Positions 1 to 5,137 of a DNA stretch of 5,137 nt are shown piece after piece (the first letter of the stretch is position 1; every line of letters starts with the position of its first letter). Below the pieces are notes generated by a model. The model was not told where the DNA came from. It was given only the letters and a program-made list of their open reading frames with translations, and searched no databases. The stretch is from Proteobacteria bacterium UBA964 (GTDB taxonomy: Bacteria; Pseudomonadota; Gammaproteobacteria; Steroidobacterales; Steroidobacteraceae), in NCBI GenBank assembly GCA_002292945.1, contig DBCG01000123.1, positions 468-5,604 on the forward strand, given 5' to 3'. The position numbers were made by a program, and so were the translations under genes.

Positions 1-63
1 TATCTCTACCTGCCGGGTGCGAGCGGCGCCACGATCGCCGCCGCGGCGCAGTCAGCGGCCTGA
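1..63 (+). CDS. Possible C-terminal end of an unidentified gene (5' end outside window)
   Basis: Reading frame 1 is open from the first base to a TGA at 61-63 and would encode 20 residues, rich in Ala and Gly, beginning YLYLPGASG. I do not recognise a family. The two other plus-strand frames are also open across this short stretch, so openness alone is weak evidence. If real, the gene converges on the minus-strand lysine 6-dehydrogenase-like gene and their 3' ends overlap by 12 bases (52-63). No terminator with a T-run is visible between them. Alternatively the stretch is non-coding sequence downstream of the minus-strand operon. Confidence 0.3.
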   Translation, partial: YLYLPGASGATIAAAAQSAA

Positions 64-1122
64 TTCGCGGTAGAGCGCACCCGTACGCGTGGCGAGGAAA
101 GCCTCGAGCGGGATGTCCTCCTGCTTCAGGAAGCCCTGCTGCGGCAGCACGCCTTCACGCACCATCTCGATGACCGCGACCACCGACGCCGATGTCGTCC
201 AAGCGATGGCGGTGCGTGACTGCCCACCGATCACACGCGGGTAGTAGGCGCGCACGAACTCTTTGCGCTTGAGCTGGCCCGTCGTCTGCCCTTCCGCAGC
301 GGCATGGACATAGACCACGTCCGCATCGACCGGCGGCTTGGCGTTGGCCAGGATCTGGCCGGCGAGATCCCGACGCTCGCGCATCAAAAGCTCATGGAAG
401 AAGAAGTTCATGAGGTCCACATGGCCCGGATAGCGCATGGTCTTGTAATCGAGGTTCGCCACACGCCCCTTGTAGGTCTCGCACATGGTGCCGAGCCCGC
501 CGGAGGTCGTGAACGCCTCGAGCTTCACGCCATCGATGTAGATCGTCTCGATCCACTCCATCGCAGAGACCGTCTTGTGCACGCCCTCCTCGATGACCTC
601 ACAATCGTTGAGATATTCGTTGACGACGCCTTCGGCGGACCAGTTGAAGGCGTAACCGAGCAGCCCCGTCGGGTTCTGCGGCAGCGCCCCGACGCGCAGC
701 CGGATGGAGCGCACGCTGTCGAACTGCGAGGCGAGATGCGCACCGACGATGCCGATGAAGCCCGGCGCGAGACCGCACTGCGGGGCCATCAGAGCGCGCA
801 CGTCGGCGGCGAGCCCACGGATGTGCTGCGTGGTCGGCACATCCTCTGTGAGGTCGAAATAATGCAGACCGAGCGCATGGGCGACGCTCGAGACGCCCTT
901 GTTGAGCGCGTACGGCAGACAGGAGAGCACGGCGTCCTGTCCGTCGAGCGCGGCGCGCAGCGCGGCCGGATCGGCGACCTCGAGCGGCCGCACGGCGAAG
1001 GGCGCGACGACCCCGGCGCGGTTATCGAAGGCGGTGACCTCGAAACCCGATCCATTGAGAAGTTCCGCAGCCAGATGTCCGACCTTACCAAGACCGAGCA
1101 CCGCCACTTTTGAGATCGTCAT
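52..1122 (-). CDS. Lysine 6-dehydrogenase-like protein (saccharopine dehydrogenase fold)
   Basis: A 356-residue soluble NAD(P)-dependent oxidoreductase. The N-terminal Rossmann fold has the dinucleotide motif GLGKVG (residues 10-15), and Asp33 at the end of the second beta strand suggests NAD over NADP. Family blocks follow: HYFDLTEDV (87-95), QCGLAPGF (115-122), RLRVGALPQ (141-149), NWSAEGVVNEY (160-170), TSGGLGT (216-222) and YPGH (231-234). From memory these match bacterial lysine 6-dehydrogenase (EC 1.4.1.18) better than true saccharopine reductases, which are longer. The expected reaction is oxidative deamination of the epsilon-amino group of L-lysine to 2-aminoadipate 6-semialdehyde. 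The gene immediately upstream encodes an ALDH7-type enzyme that would use this product, which supports the call. I chose ATG at 1122: GGGGAG (minus strand, 1136-1131) lies 8 bases from it but only 2 bases from the in-frame GTG at 1128. It is the last gene of the operon, 18 bases after the ALDH stop. Another saccharopine dehydrogenase-family activity cannot be excluded. Confidence 0.83.
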   Translation of the reverse strand: MTISKVAVLGLGKVGHLAAELLNGSGFEVTAFDNRAGVVAPFAVRPLEVADPAALRAALDGQDAVLSCLPYALNKGVSSVAHALGLHYFDLTEDVPTTQHIRGLAADVRALMAPQCGLAPGFIGIVGAHLASQFDSVRSIRLRVGALPQNPTGLLGYAFNWSAEGVVNEYLNDCEVIEEGVHKTVSAMEWIETIYIDGVKLEAFTTSGGLGTMCETYKGRVANLDYKTMRYPGHVDLMNFFFHELLMRERRDLAGQILANAKPPVDADVVYVHAAAEGQTTGQLKRKEFVRAYYPRVIGGQSRTAIAWTTSASVVAVIEMVREGVLPQQGFLKQEDIPLEAFLATRTGALYRESGR

Positions 1123-1130
1123 GCGCACTG

Positions 1131-1136
1131 CTCCCC
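1131..1136 (-). promoter_or_regulatory. Ribosome binding site deciding the start of the lysine 6-dehydrogenase-like gene
   Basis: The minus strand reads GGGGAG here, in the 18-base gap after the ALDH stop codon. Spacing is 8 bases to the ATG at 1122, which is normal, and only 2 bases to the alternative GTG at 1128, which is too close. This favours the ATG. Confidence 0.65.
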
Positions 1137-1140
1137 GAGT

Positions 1141-2586
1141 TCAGATGTCGAAGTTCACGCCCTGCGCCAACGGCAGGCTACGCGAGTAGTTGATGGAATT
1201 GGTCTGGCGCCGCATGTAGGCCCGCCAGGAGTCCGATCCGCTTTCGCGGCCGCCGCCGGTCTCCTTCTCGCCGCCGAAGGCACCGCCGATCTCCGCGCCC
1301 GAGGGACCCATGTTGACGTTGGCGATACCGCAGTCAGACCCGACCGCCGACAGGAAGGTCTCCGCCTCGCGCAGATCGGTGGTGAAGATGCTGGACGACA
1401 GACCCTGCGGGACGTCGTTCTGCAGCGCGATCGCCTCCTCGAGCGTGTCCCAGGCGAGCACATACAGGATCGGCGCGAAGGTCTCCTCGCGCATGCCGGC
1501 GGTCTGCGCCGGCATCTCGACGATGGCCGGTTCGACATAGACGCCGCCCGCGGGCACGCCCGTGGTGACCGGTCGTCCGCCGTGCACCGCACCTCCTTCG
1601 GCACGTGCGCGCTCGAGCGCGGCGAGCATACGATCGCGTGAGCCGGCGTCGATCAGCGGACCGACCAGCGTGCCGGACGCTCGGGGATCGCCGATGGGCA
1701 GCGTCGCGTAGGCCTTGCGCACACGCGCGACCAGATCATCGCGGATCGAGCGGTGCACCAACAGACGCCGCAGCGTCGTGCAGCGCTGGCCGGCCGTGCC
1801 GACCGCAGAGAACACGATCGCACGCACCGCCATGTCGAGATCGGCGGACGGCGAGACGATCATGGCGTTGTTGCCGCCGAGTTCGAGGATGCTGCGACCG
1901 AAGCGCGCCGCGACCTTCGGGCCGACGATCGCACCCATGCGCGTGGAACCGGTGGCGGACACGATGGGCACCTCACGCGAGGTGGCGAGCGCATCACCGA
2001 GCTCTGCGCCGCCGATCACGCACTGCACGAGCGCCGGCGGCGCGTCGCTGCCGAAGCGCGCGAGGGCGCGCTCGAAGATCTTCATGGAGGCGAGCGCGGT
2101 GAGCGGGGTCTTCTCCGAGGGCTTCCAGATGACCGGGTCGCCGCAGACGAGCGCAAGGGTCGCGTTCCACGCCCAGACCGCGACCGGGAAATTGAACGCC
2201 GAGATCACCGCGCAAGGCCCCATGGGATGCCAGGTCTCCATCATGCGGTGCCCCGGGCGCTCCGAGGCGATCGTGAGGCCGTACAACTGCCGCGACAGAC
2301 CGACCGCGAAGTCGCAGATGTCGATCATCTCCTGCACCTCACCCAAACCCTCGGTCGCGATCTTGCCGGCCTCGGCCGTGACGAGCGCTGCAAGCGAGGC
2401 CTTCTCCGCGCGCAGTTCCTCGCCGAACAGGCGGATCAGTTCACCGCGGCGCGGTGCGGGCACCGCGCGCCAGGCGAGGAAGGCCGCGTGCGAGCGCGCG
2501 ATGACCGCGGGCATGTCGGCGAGCGGTGTGACCGGCGCACGACCGAGCTCGCTGCCGTCGATGGGTGAACGGACGATGATCTCCAT
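1141..2586 (-). CDS. ALDH7/antiquitin-type aldehyde dehydrogenase, probable 2-aminoadipate 6-semialdehyde dehydrogenase
   Basis: A 481-residue cytosolic NAD-dependent aldehyde dehydrogenase with the full catalytic set: oxyanion Asn132 in FNFP, cofactor Lys155 in WKPSE, GSTRMG (213-218), general base Glu235 in LELGGNN, nucleophile Cys269 in GTAGQRCTT, and Glu368/Phe370 in EETFAP. Blocks typical of ALDH7 (human antiquitin) rather than other ALDHs are EVQEMIDICDFAVGLSR (83-99), QGLSSSIFT (394-402), SGAEIGGAFGGEKETGGG (429-446) and the tail LPLAQGVNFDI. Arg268, next to the nucleophile, corresponds to the Arg that binds the aminoadipate carboxylate in ALDH7A1 (family knowledge). The expected reaction is 2-aminoadipate 6-semialdehyde to L-2-aminoadipate (EC 1.2.1.31). 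It lies between a CitE-like lyase gene (30 bases upstream) and a lysine 6-dehydrogenase-like gene (18 bases downstream), which would supply the substrate. The N-terminus looks some 15-25 residues shorter than usual for the family, but the start has a strong GAGGAG site. Family is near certain; substrate is inferred. Confidence 0.92.
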   Translation of the reverse strand: MEIIVRSPIDGSELGRAPVTPLADMPAVIARSHAAFLAWRAVPAPRRGELIRLFGEELRAEKASLAALVTAEAGKIATEGLGEVQEMIDICDFAVGLSRQLYGLTIASERPGHRMMETWHPMGPCAVISAFNFPVAVWAWNATLALVCGDPVIWKPSEKTPLTALASMKIFERALARFGSDAPPALVQCVIGGAELGDALATSREVPIVSATGSTRMGAIVGPKVAARFGRSILELGGNNAMIVSPSADLDMAVRAIVFSAVGTAGQRCTTLRRLLVHRSIRDDLVARVRKAYATLPIGDPRASGTLVGPLIDAGSRDRMLAALERARAEGGAVHGGRPVTTGVPAGGVYVEPAIVEMPAQTAGMREETFAPILYVLAWDTLEEAIALQNDVPQGLSSSIFTTDLREAETFLSAVGSDCGIANVNMGPSGAEIGGAFGGEKETGGGRESGSDSWRAYMRRQTNSINYSRSLPLAQGVNFDI

Positions 2587-2594
2587 GGCTTCGA

Positions 2595-2600
2595 CTCCTC
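2595..2600 (-). promoter_or_regulatory. Strong ribosome binding site of the ALDH7 gene
   Basis: The minus strand reads GAGGAG, 8 bases before the ATG at 2586 and inside the 30-base gap after the lyase gene. It supports this start even though the protein begins later than many family members. Confidence 0.75.
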
Positions 2601-2616
2601 GATGATCTGTAGCGGC

Positions 2617-3498
2617 TCAGCGCCGGCCGGCGGCTTGCGCTGCGGCGAGCACGCGCTCGGCCTGCAAAAGATGAGGACGGTCGACCAGCCGACCGTCCAA
2701 GCGGAAAGCGCCGACACCCGGGTGGGCCGCGAAGGCGGCACAGACCTGCTCGGCCTGCGCGACTTCGGCCGCCGAGGGTGTGAACGCGGCGTTCAACGCG
2801 GCCACCTGCGCGGGATGGATCGCGAGCTTGCCGACGAATCCGGCGCGGCGTGACGCGCGTGCGCGGCGCTCCACCGCCTCGACATCGCGGATCTCGGTGT
2901 CGACGGTGTCGATCGCCGGCACGCTGCCCGCGGAGGCGGCATAGAGCGTGAGCGAACTCGCCAAGGCATAGGGCAGCTCGTACTCGCCCGCTGCATCGCG
3001 GTTACCGAATGCACCGAGTTCGGTGGCGAGATCTTCCGCACCCCAGGTGAGCGCCGCGACGCGCGCAGGCAGACAAACGAACGAGCTCATGCTCAGCAGC
3101 GCGCGGGCGGTCTCGGTCACCATGGGGATCACACGCGTGCGCCCGAGCTCGAGGCCGTGCTGCGACTCCAAAGCCTCCAGCCAATGATCGAGCCGGTGCA
3201 GGTCATCGCCGTGGCGCGCCTTGGGCAGGACCACGCCGTCGGGGCGTCCCGGCAGCACCGCGACGAGATCGGCGAGCGCATCCGCGGTCTGGATCGGGTT
3301 GATGCGCACCCAGAGCGGCAGGCTGCGCGCGCCCGCCGGACGGGCGGCGAGATGCGCGGCGATGGACTCGCGCGCGAGCGGGCGTCGTTCAGGCGCGACG
3401 GCATCTTCGAGATCCAGGATGACGGCATCGGCACCGCTGGCCTCGGCTTTGACGAAGCGATCCGGGCGGTCCCCGGGCACGAACAGCATCGAACGCAT
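2617..3498 (-). CDS. CitE-like HpcH/HpaI-family lyase (citrate lyase beta / malyl-CoA-type)
   Basis: A 293-residue protein, the usual length for stand-alone CitE-like proteins. Motifs in order are RSMLFVPGDRPDRF (2-15), DLEDAV (29-34), WVRIN (63-67), LPK (91-93), a magnesium-binding Glu129 in VTET, WGAEDLA (152-158) with the second metal ligand Asp156, and the C-terminal GKLAIHP (223-229). The family cleaves or forms beta-hydroxyacyl-CoA esters (citryl-, malyl-, citramalyl-CoA) or hydrolyses malyl-CoA, with Mg2+. No citrate lyase alpha or gamma subunit gene adjoins it, so a classical citrate lyase complex is unlikely. I start at ATG 3498, where family homology begins and AGGGA (3510-3506) sits 7 bases upstream. 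The frame stays open to 3672, but that would add 58 unrelated residues and overlap the divergent gene. It is the first gene of the operon. Its step in lysine degradation is unclear and the exact substrate cannot be read from the sequence. Confidence 0.88.
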   Translation of the reverse strand: MRSMLFVPGDRPDRFVKAEASGADAVILDLEDAVAPERRPLARESIAAHLAARPAGARSLPLWVRINPIQTADALADLVAVLPGRPDGVVLPKARHGDDLHRLDHWLEALESQHGLELGRTRVIPMVTETARALLSMSSFVCLPARVAALTWGAEDLATELGAFGNRDAAGEYELPYALASSLTLYAASAGSVPAIDTVDTEIRDVEAVERRARASRRAGFVGKLAIHPAQVAALNAAFTPSAAEVAQAEQVCAAFAAHPGVGAFRLDGRLVDRPHLLQAERVLAAAQAAGRR

Positions 3499-3505
3499 CG
3501 ATTGG

Positions 3506-3510
3506 TCCCT
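3506..3510 (-). promoter_or_regulatory. Ribosome binding site of the CitE-like gene
   Basis: The minus strand reads AGGGA, 7 bases before the ATG at 3498. This supports the start at 3498 over the upstream in-frame extension reaching 3672. Confidence 0.6.
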
Positions 3511-3516
3511 GTTGCG

Positions 3517-3530
3517 GCCCCAAAAGGGGC
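3517..3530. repeat. Short inverted repeat in the divergent intergenic region
   Basis: GCCCC, AAAA, GGGGC forms a perfect 5-bp stem with a 4-base spacer. On the plus strand it is followed after two bases by TTTTT (3533-3537), like a small intrinsic terminator, though no plus-strand gene precedes it. On the minus strand it would lie just upstream of the CitE-like ribosome binding site, in the mRNA leader or operator position. Either a regulator site or a leader hairpin is possible; the stem is short and chance is not excluded. Confidence 0.4.
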
Positions 3531-3576
3531 GATTTTTCGGGCGCCAAGGATACACCGCCGGCGCGGCCTGCATCGT

Positions 3577-3592
3577 CTGGACTCCACTGGAC
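3577..3592. repeat. Direct repeat of CTGGAC, 10 bases apart
   Basis: CTGGAC occurs at 3577-3582 and again at 3587-3592, so the copies lie on the same face of the helix. The stretch also contains the small palindrome TGGA-C-TCCA (3578-3586). It sits directly upstream of the possible -10 element of the monooxygenase gene, where an activator or repressor could bind. The repeat unit is only 6 bases, so this is suggestive only. Confidence 0.3.
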
Positions 3593-3608
3593 CGAAGCGC
3601 GGTAAAGT
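3578..3608 (+). promoter_or_regulatory. Possible promoter of the monooxygenase gene (leaderless transcript)
   Basis: TAAAGT at 3603-3608 resembles a sigma-70 -10 box (4 of 6). TGGACT at 3578-3583 resembles a -35 box (4 of 6), with a long 19-base spacer. Transcription would begin near 3615, which is the A of the start codon, and no convincing Shine-Dalgarno sequence precedes that ATG. Together these suggest a leaderless mRNA. The rest of the 116-base intergenic region shows no clear minus-strand promoter; TATCCT on the minus strand near 3553-3548 is a weak -10 candidate for the operon. Confidence 0.35.
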
Positions 3609-3614
3609 ACGCCC

Positions 3615-5137
3615 ATGCCTGACGAACCCATGCCCCCGAGACCCCCGGGGACGCCGCCGCCGCAGACAGCACCGGCGCAGGCTGAGCTGCCTTTGGACCT
3701 GCTCGTCGTCGGCGCTGGCCTCGCCGGTGTCGGTGCCGCAGCGGAGTTCCTCAAACGATTGCCGGGCCAGCGCATCGCCGTGCTCGAGTCCCGTGCCGAC
3801 TTGGGCGGCACTTGGGATCTCTTCCGCTACCCCGGCGTGCGCTCGGACTCCGACATGTTCACCTTCGGCTACCGCATCCGTCCGTGGCGCGGGCTCGTCT
3901 CGATGGTGGACGGCACCTCCATCCGGGAATACGTGCGCGCGACCGCCGTCGAACTCGGCGTGCTGCCGCTGATCCGCTTCAACCGGCGTGTCACACACCT
4001 CGCTTGGTCGAGCGCCGAGGCGCTGTGGACGGTCACCGTCCACGAGACGCAGCCAGGCGACGAGCGCGGCGCGGCGGCGGGCCCCGCGCAGACGATGCGT
4101 GCGCGCTTCGTGCACCTCTGCACCGGGTACTACCACTACGCCGAAGGCTACCGACCCGAGTTCCCGGGCGAGGCCGATTTCCGCGGTCGCTTCGTGCACC
4201 CGCAGCGTTGGCCCCGGGATCTCGATCATTCCGGCAAGCGCATCGTGGTCATCGGCAGCGGGGCGACCGCCGTGACGCTGGTCCCCGAGCTCGCCAAGAC
4301 CGCCGCACATGTCACCCAACTGCAGCGCTCGCCGACCTACATCGTCTCGCAGCCTGCCGAGGATCGCATCGCGCGCGCGCTGTCGTCGCTGCTGCCCGCG
4401 CCGCTGCTCTTCCCGTTGGTGCGTTGGAAAAACATCCTGTATGCCGTCGGCTCTTTCGCACTCTCGCGCTGGAAGCCGCAGGTGGTCGCGGGGCAGATCA
4501 TCGCGATGGCGAAGGCCGAGCTGCCGCCCGGCTACGATGTCTCCCGACATTTCAAACCCACCTACGGACCGTGGGACCAGCGCGTCTGCGTCGTGCCGGA
4601 CGGAGACCTCTTCAAGGCCATCTCGCGCGGATCGGCCTCGATCGTCACCGACACCATCGAGCGTTTCCTGCCCGAGGGGATCCGCCTGACCTCGGGCGCC
4701 ACGCTGCCCGCGGACATCGTCGTCACCGCGACCGGTCTCAAGGTCGTGGCCTTGGGCGGCGCTGCGGTGACGGTCGACGGTGTGCCCGCGGCCCTGCGCG
4801 ACACCATGGTCCACCGTGGCGCGATGTTGAGCGGCCTGCCGAACCTCGTGCTCACCATCGGCTACACCAACGCCTCGTGGACGCTGCGGGCCGATCTCAT
4901 CGCCCAATATGTCGTGCGCCTCGTCAAACGCCTCGCCAAAAAGAAGGCGGACTATGTCGTCGCCGAGCGCGACCCGACCGTCGCCGAGCGGCCGCTGCTC
5001 GATTTTTCCTCTGGCTATGTGCAGCGCGCCCTCGATGCGCTGCCGACCCAAGGCGACCGCTTCCCGTGGCGCGTACACCAGAACTACCTGAGGGATCTCA
5101 TCGTGACCCGATACAGCCGACTCGAAGACCCCGCCCT
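3615..5137 (+). CDS. EthA-like type I Baeyer-Villiger flavin monooxygenase (3' end outside window)
   Basis: 507 codons are visible with no stop before the window edge. Class B flavoprotein monooxygenases use FAD and NADPH to insert oxygen into ketones or oxidise S and N atoms. Seen here: FAD Rossmann motif GAGLAG (33-38); the Baeyer-Villiger motif from GGTW to Asp78 (64-78, GG-x-W-x4-YPG-x3-D); the fingerprint FRGRFVHPQRWP (189-200, F-x-G-x3-H-x3-WP); the NADPH Rossmann motif GSGATA (214-219); QRSPTYIVS (237-245); Arg323 in WDQR, which I align with the catalytic Arg of the family; and TATGL (371-375). Long stretches such as GYTNASWTL (416-424) match M. tuberculosis EthA, the ethionamide activator, as I recall it. 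EthA has 489 residues and the alignment suggests only some 10-20 residues are missing here. The first 26 residues are Pro-rich and have no EthA counterpart; ATG at 3630 (codon 6) is a possible alternative start. The gene diverges from the lysine operon. The physiological substrate is unknown. Confidence 0.93.
   Translation, partial: MPDEPMPPRPPGTPPPQTAPAQAELPLDLLVVGAGLAGVGAAAEFLKRLPGQRIAVLESRADLGGTWDLFRYPGVRSDSDMFTFGYRIRPWRGLVSMVDGTSIREYVRATAVELGVLPLIRFNRRVTHLAWSSAEALWTVTVHETQPGDERGAAAGPAQTMRARFVHLCTGYYHYAEGYRPEFPGEADFRGRFVHPQRWPRDLDHSGKRIVVIGSGATAVTLVPELAKTAAHVTQLQRSPTYIVSQPAEDRIARALSSLLPAPLLFPLVRWKNILYAVGSFALSRWKPQVVAGQIIAMAKAELPPGYDVSRHFKPTYGPWDQRVCVVPDGDLFKAISRGSASIVTDTIERFLPEGIRLTSGATLPADIVVTATGLKVVALGGAAVTVDGVPAALRDTMVHRGAMLSGLPNLVLTIGYTNASWTLRADLIAQYVVRLVKRLAKKKADYVVAERDPTVAERPLLDFSSGYVQRALDALPTQGDRFPWRVHQNYLRDLIVTRYSRLEDPA

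Noticed and set aside
23..41. GCGGCG/CGCCGC inverted repeat just downstream of the operon end
   Set aside because: The stem is only 6 bp of simple GC-rich sequence with a 7-base loop and no T-run on the minus strand, so it cannot be called a terminator.
304..1113. A 269-codon plus-strand open frame
   Set aside because: It is antisense to the lysine 6-dehydrogenase-like gene, and its His/Asp/Arg-rich translation has no recognisable motif.
52..1122. Naming the last gene saccharopine reductase (LYS9-type)
   Set aside because: The fold is shared, but the length and the RLRVGALPQ, NWSAEGVVNEY and YPGH blocks fit lysine 6-dehydrogenase better, and no saccharopine-forming partner is visible.
1715..2605. 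Open frames of about 270-300 codons on the plus strand over the ALDH gene
   Set aside because: They are antisense shadows of the well-supported ALDH7 gene; their low-complexity Arg/Ala/Ser composition matches no family.
3499..3672. N-terminal extension of the CitE-like protein by 58 residues
   Set aside because: Family homology begins at MRSMLFVPGD, a ribosome binding site precedes ATG 3498, and the extension would overlap the start of the divergent monooxygenase gene.
3129..5078. A 649-codon open frame on the minus strand, antisense to the monooxygenase and overlapping the lyase
   Set aside because: Its translation is rich in Arg, Gly, Asp and His with no family motif, as expected of a GC-rich shadow frame. 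The opposite strand encodes a clear flavin monooxygenase over most of this span, and the lyase occupies the rest in another frame.

Overview
The window is strongly GC-rich, with third codon positions mostly G or C, Shine-Dalgarno sites of the GAGGAG type and genes packed with short gaps. This suggests a high-GC Gram-negative bacterium, most likely a proteobacterium. That is inference: no marker gene (rRNA, tRNA) is present to place it. I see no mobile element, CRISPR array or RNA gene.

Layout: (a) bases 1-63 may hold the last 20 codons of a plus-strand gene entering from the left. (b) A minus-strand cluster of three genes fills 3498 down to 52. In transcription order these are a CitE/HpcH-type carbon-carbon lyase (3498-2617), an ALDH7/antiquitin-type aldehyde dehydrogenase (2586-1141) and a lysine 6-dehydrogenase-like oxidoreductase of the saccharopine dehydrogenase fold (1122-52). 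Gaps are 30 and 18 bases and each gene has its own ribosome binding site, so they look like one operon. (c) A 116-base divergent intergenic region (3499-3614) holds an inverted repeat, a helically phased direct repeat and a possible promoter. (d) A plus-strand gene from 3615 runs off the right edge still open. It encodes a type I Baeyer-Villiger flavin monooxygenase closely resembling mycobacterial EthA.

How the genes fit together: the last two operon genes form a plausible two-step lysine catabolic module. Lysine 6-dehydrogenase would oxidatively deaminate the epsilon-amino group of L-lysine to 2-aminoadipate 6-semialdehyde (in equilibrium with piperideine-6-carboxylate), and the ALDH7 enzyme would oxidise that to L-2-aminoadipate. 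This bypasses saccharopine. The first gene, a CitE-like lyase, has no assigned step in this route and is the main functional puzzle of the operon. The divergent monooxygenase may share the control region, but nothing in the sequence ties it to lysine metabolism.
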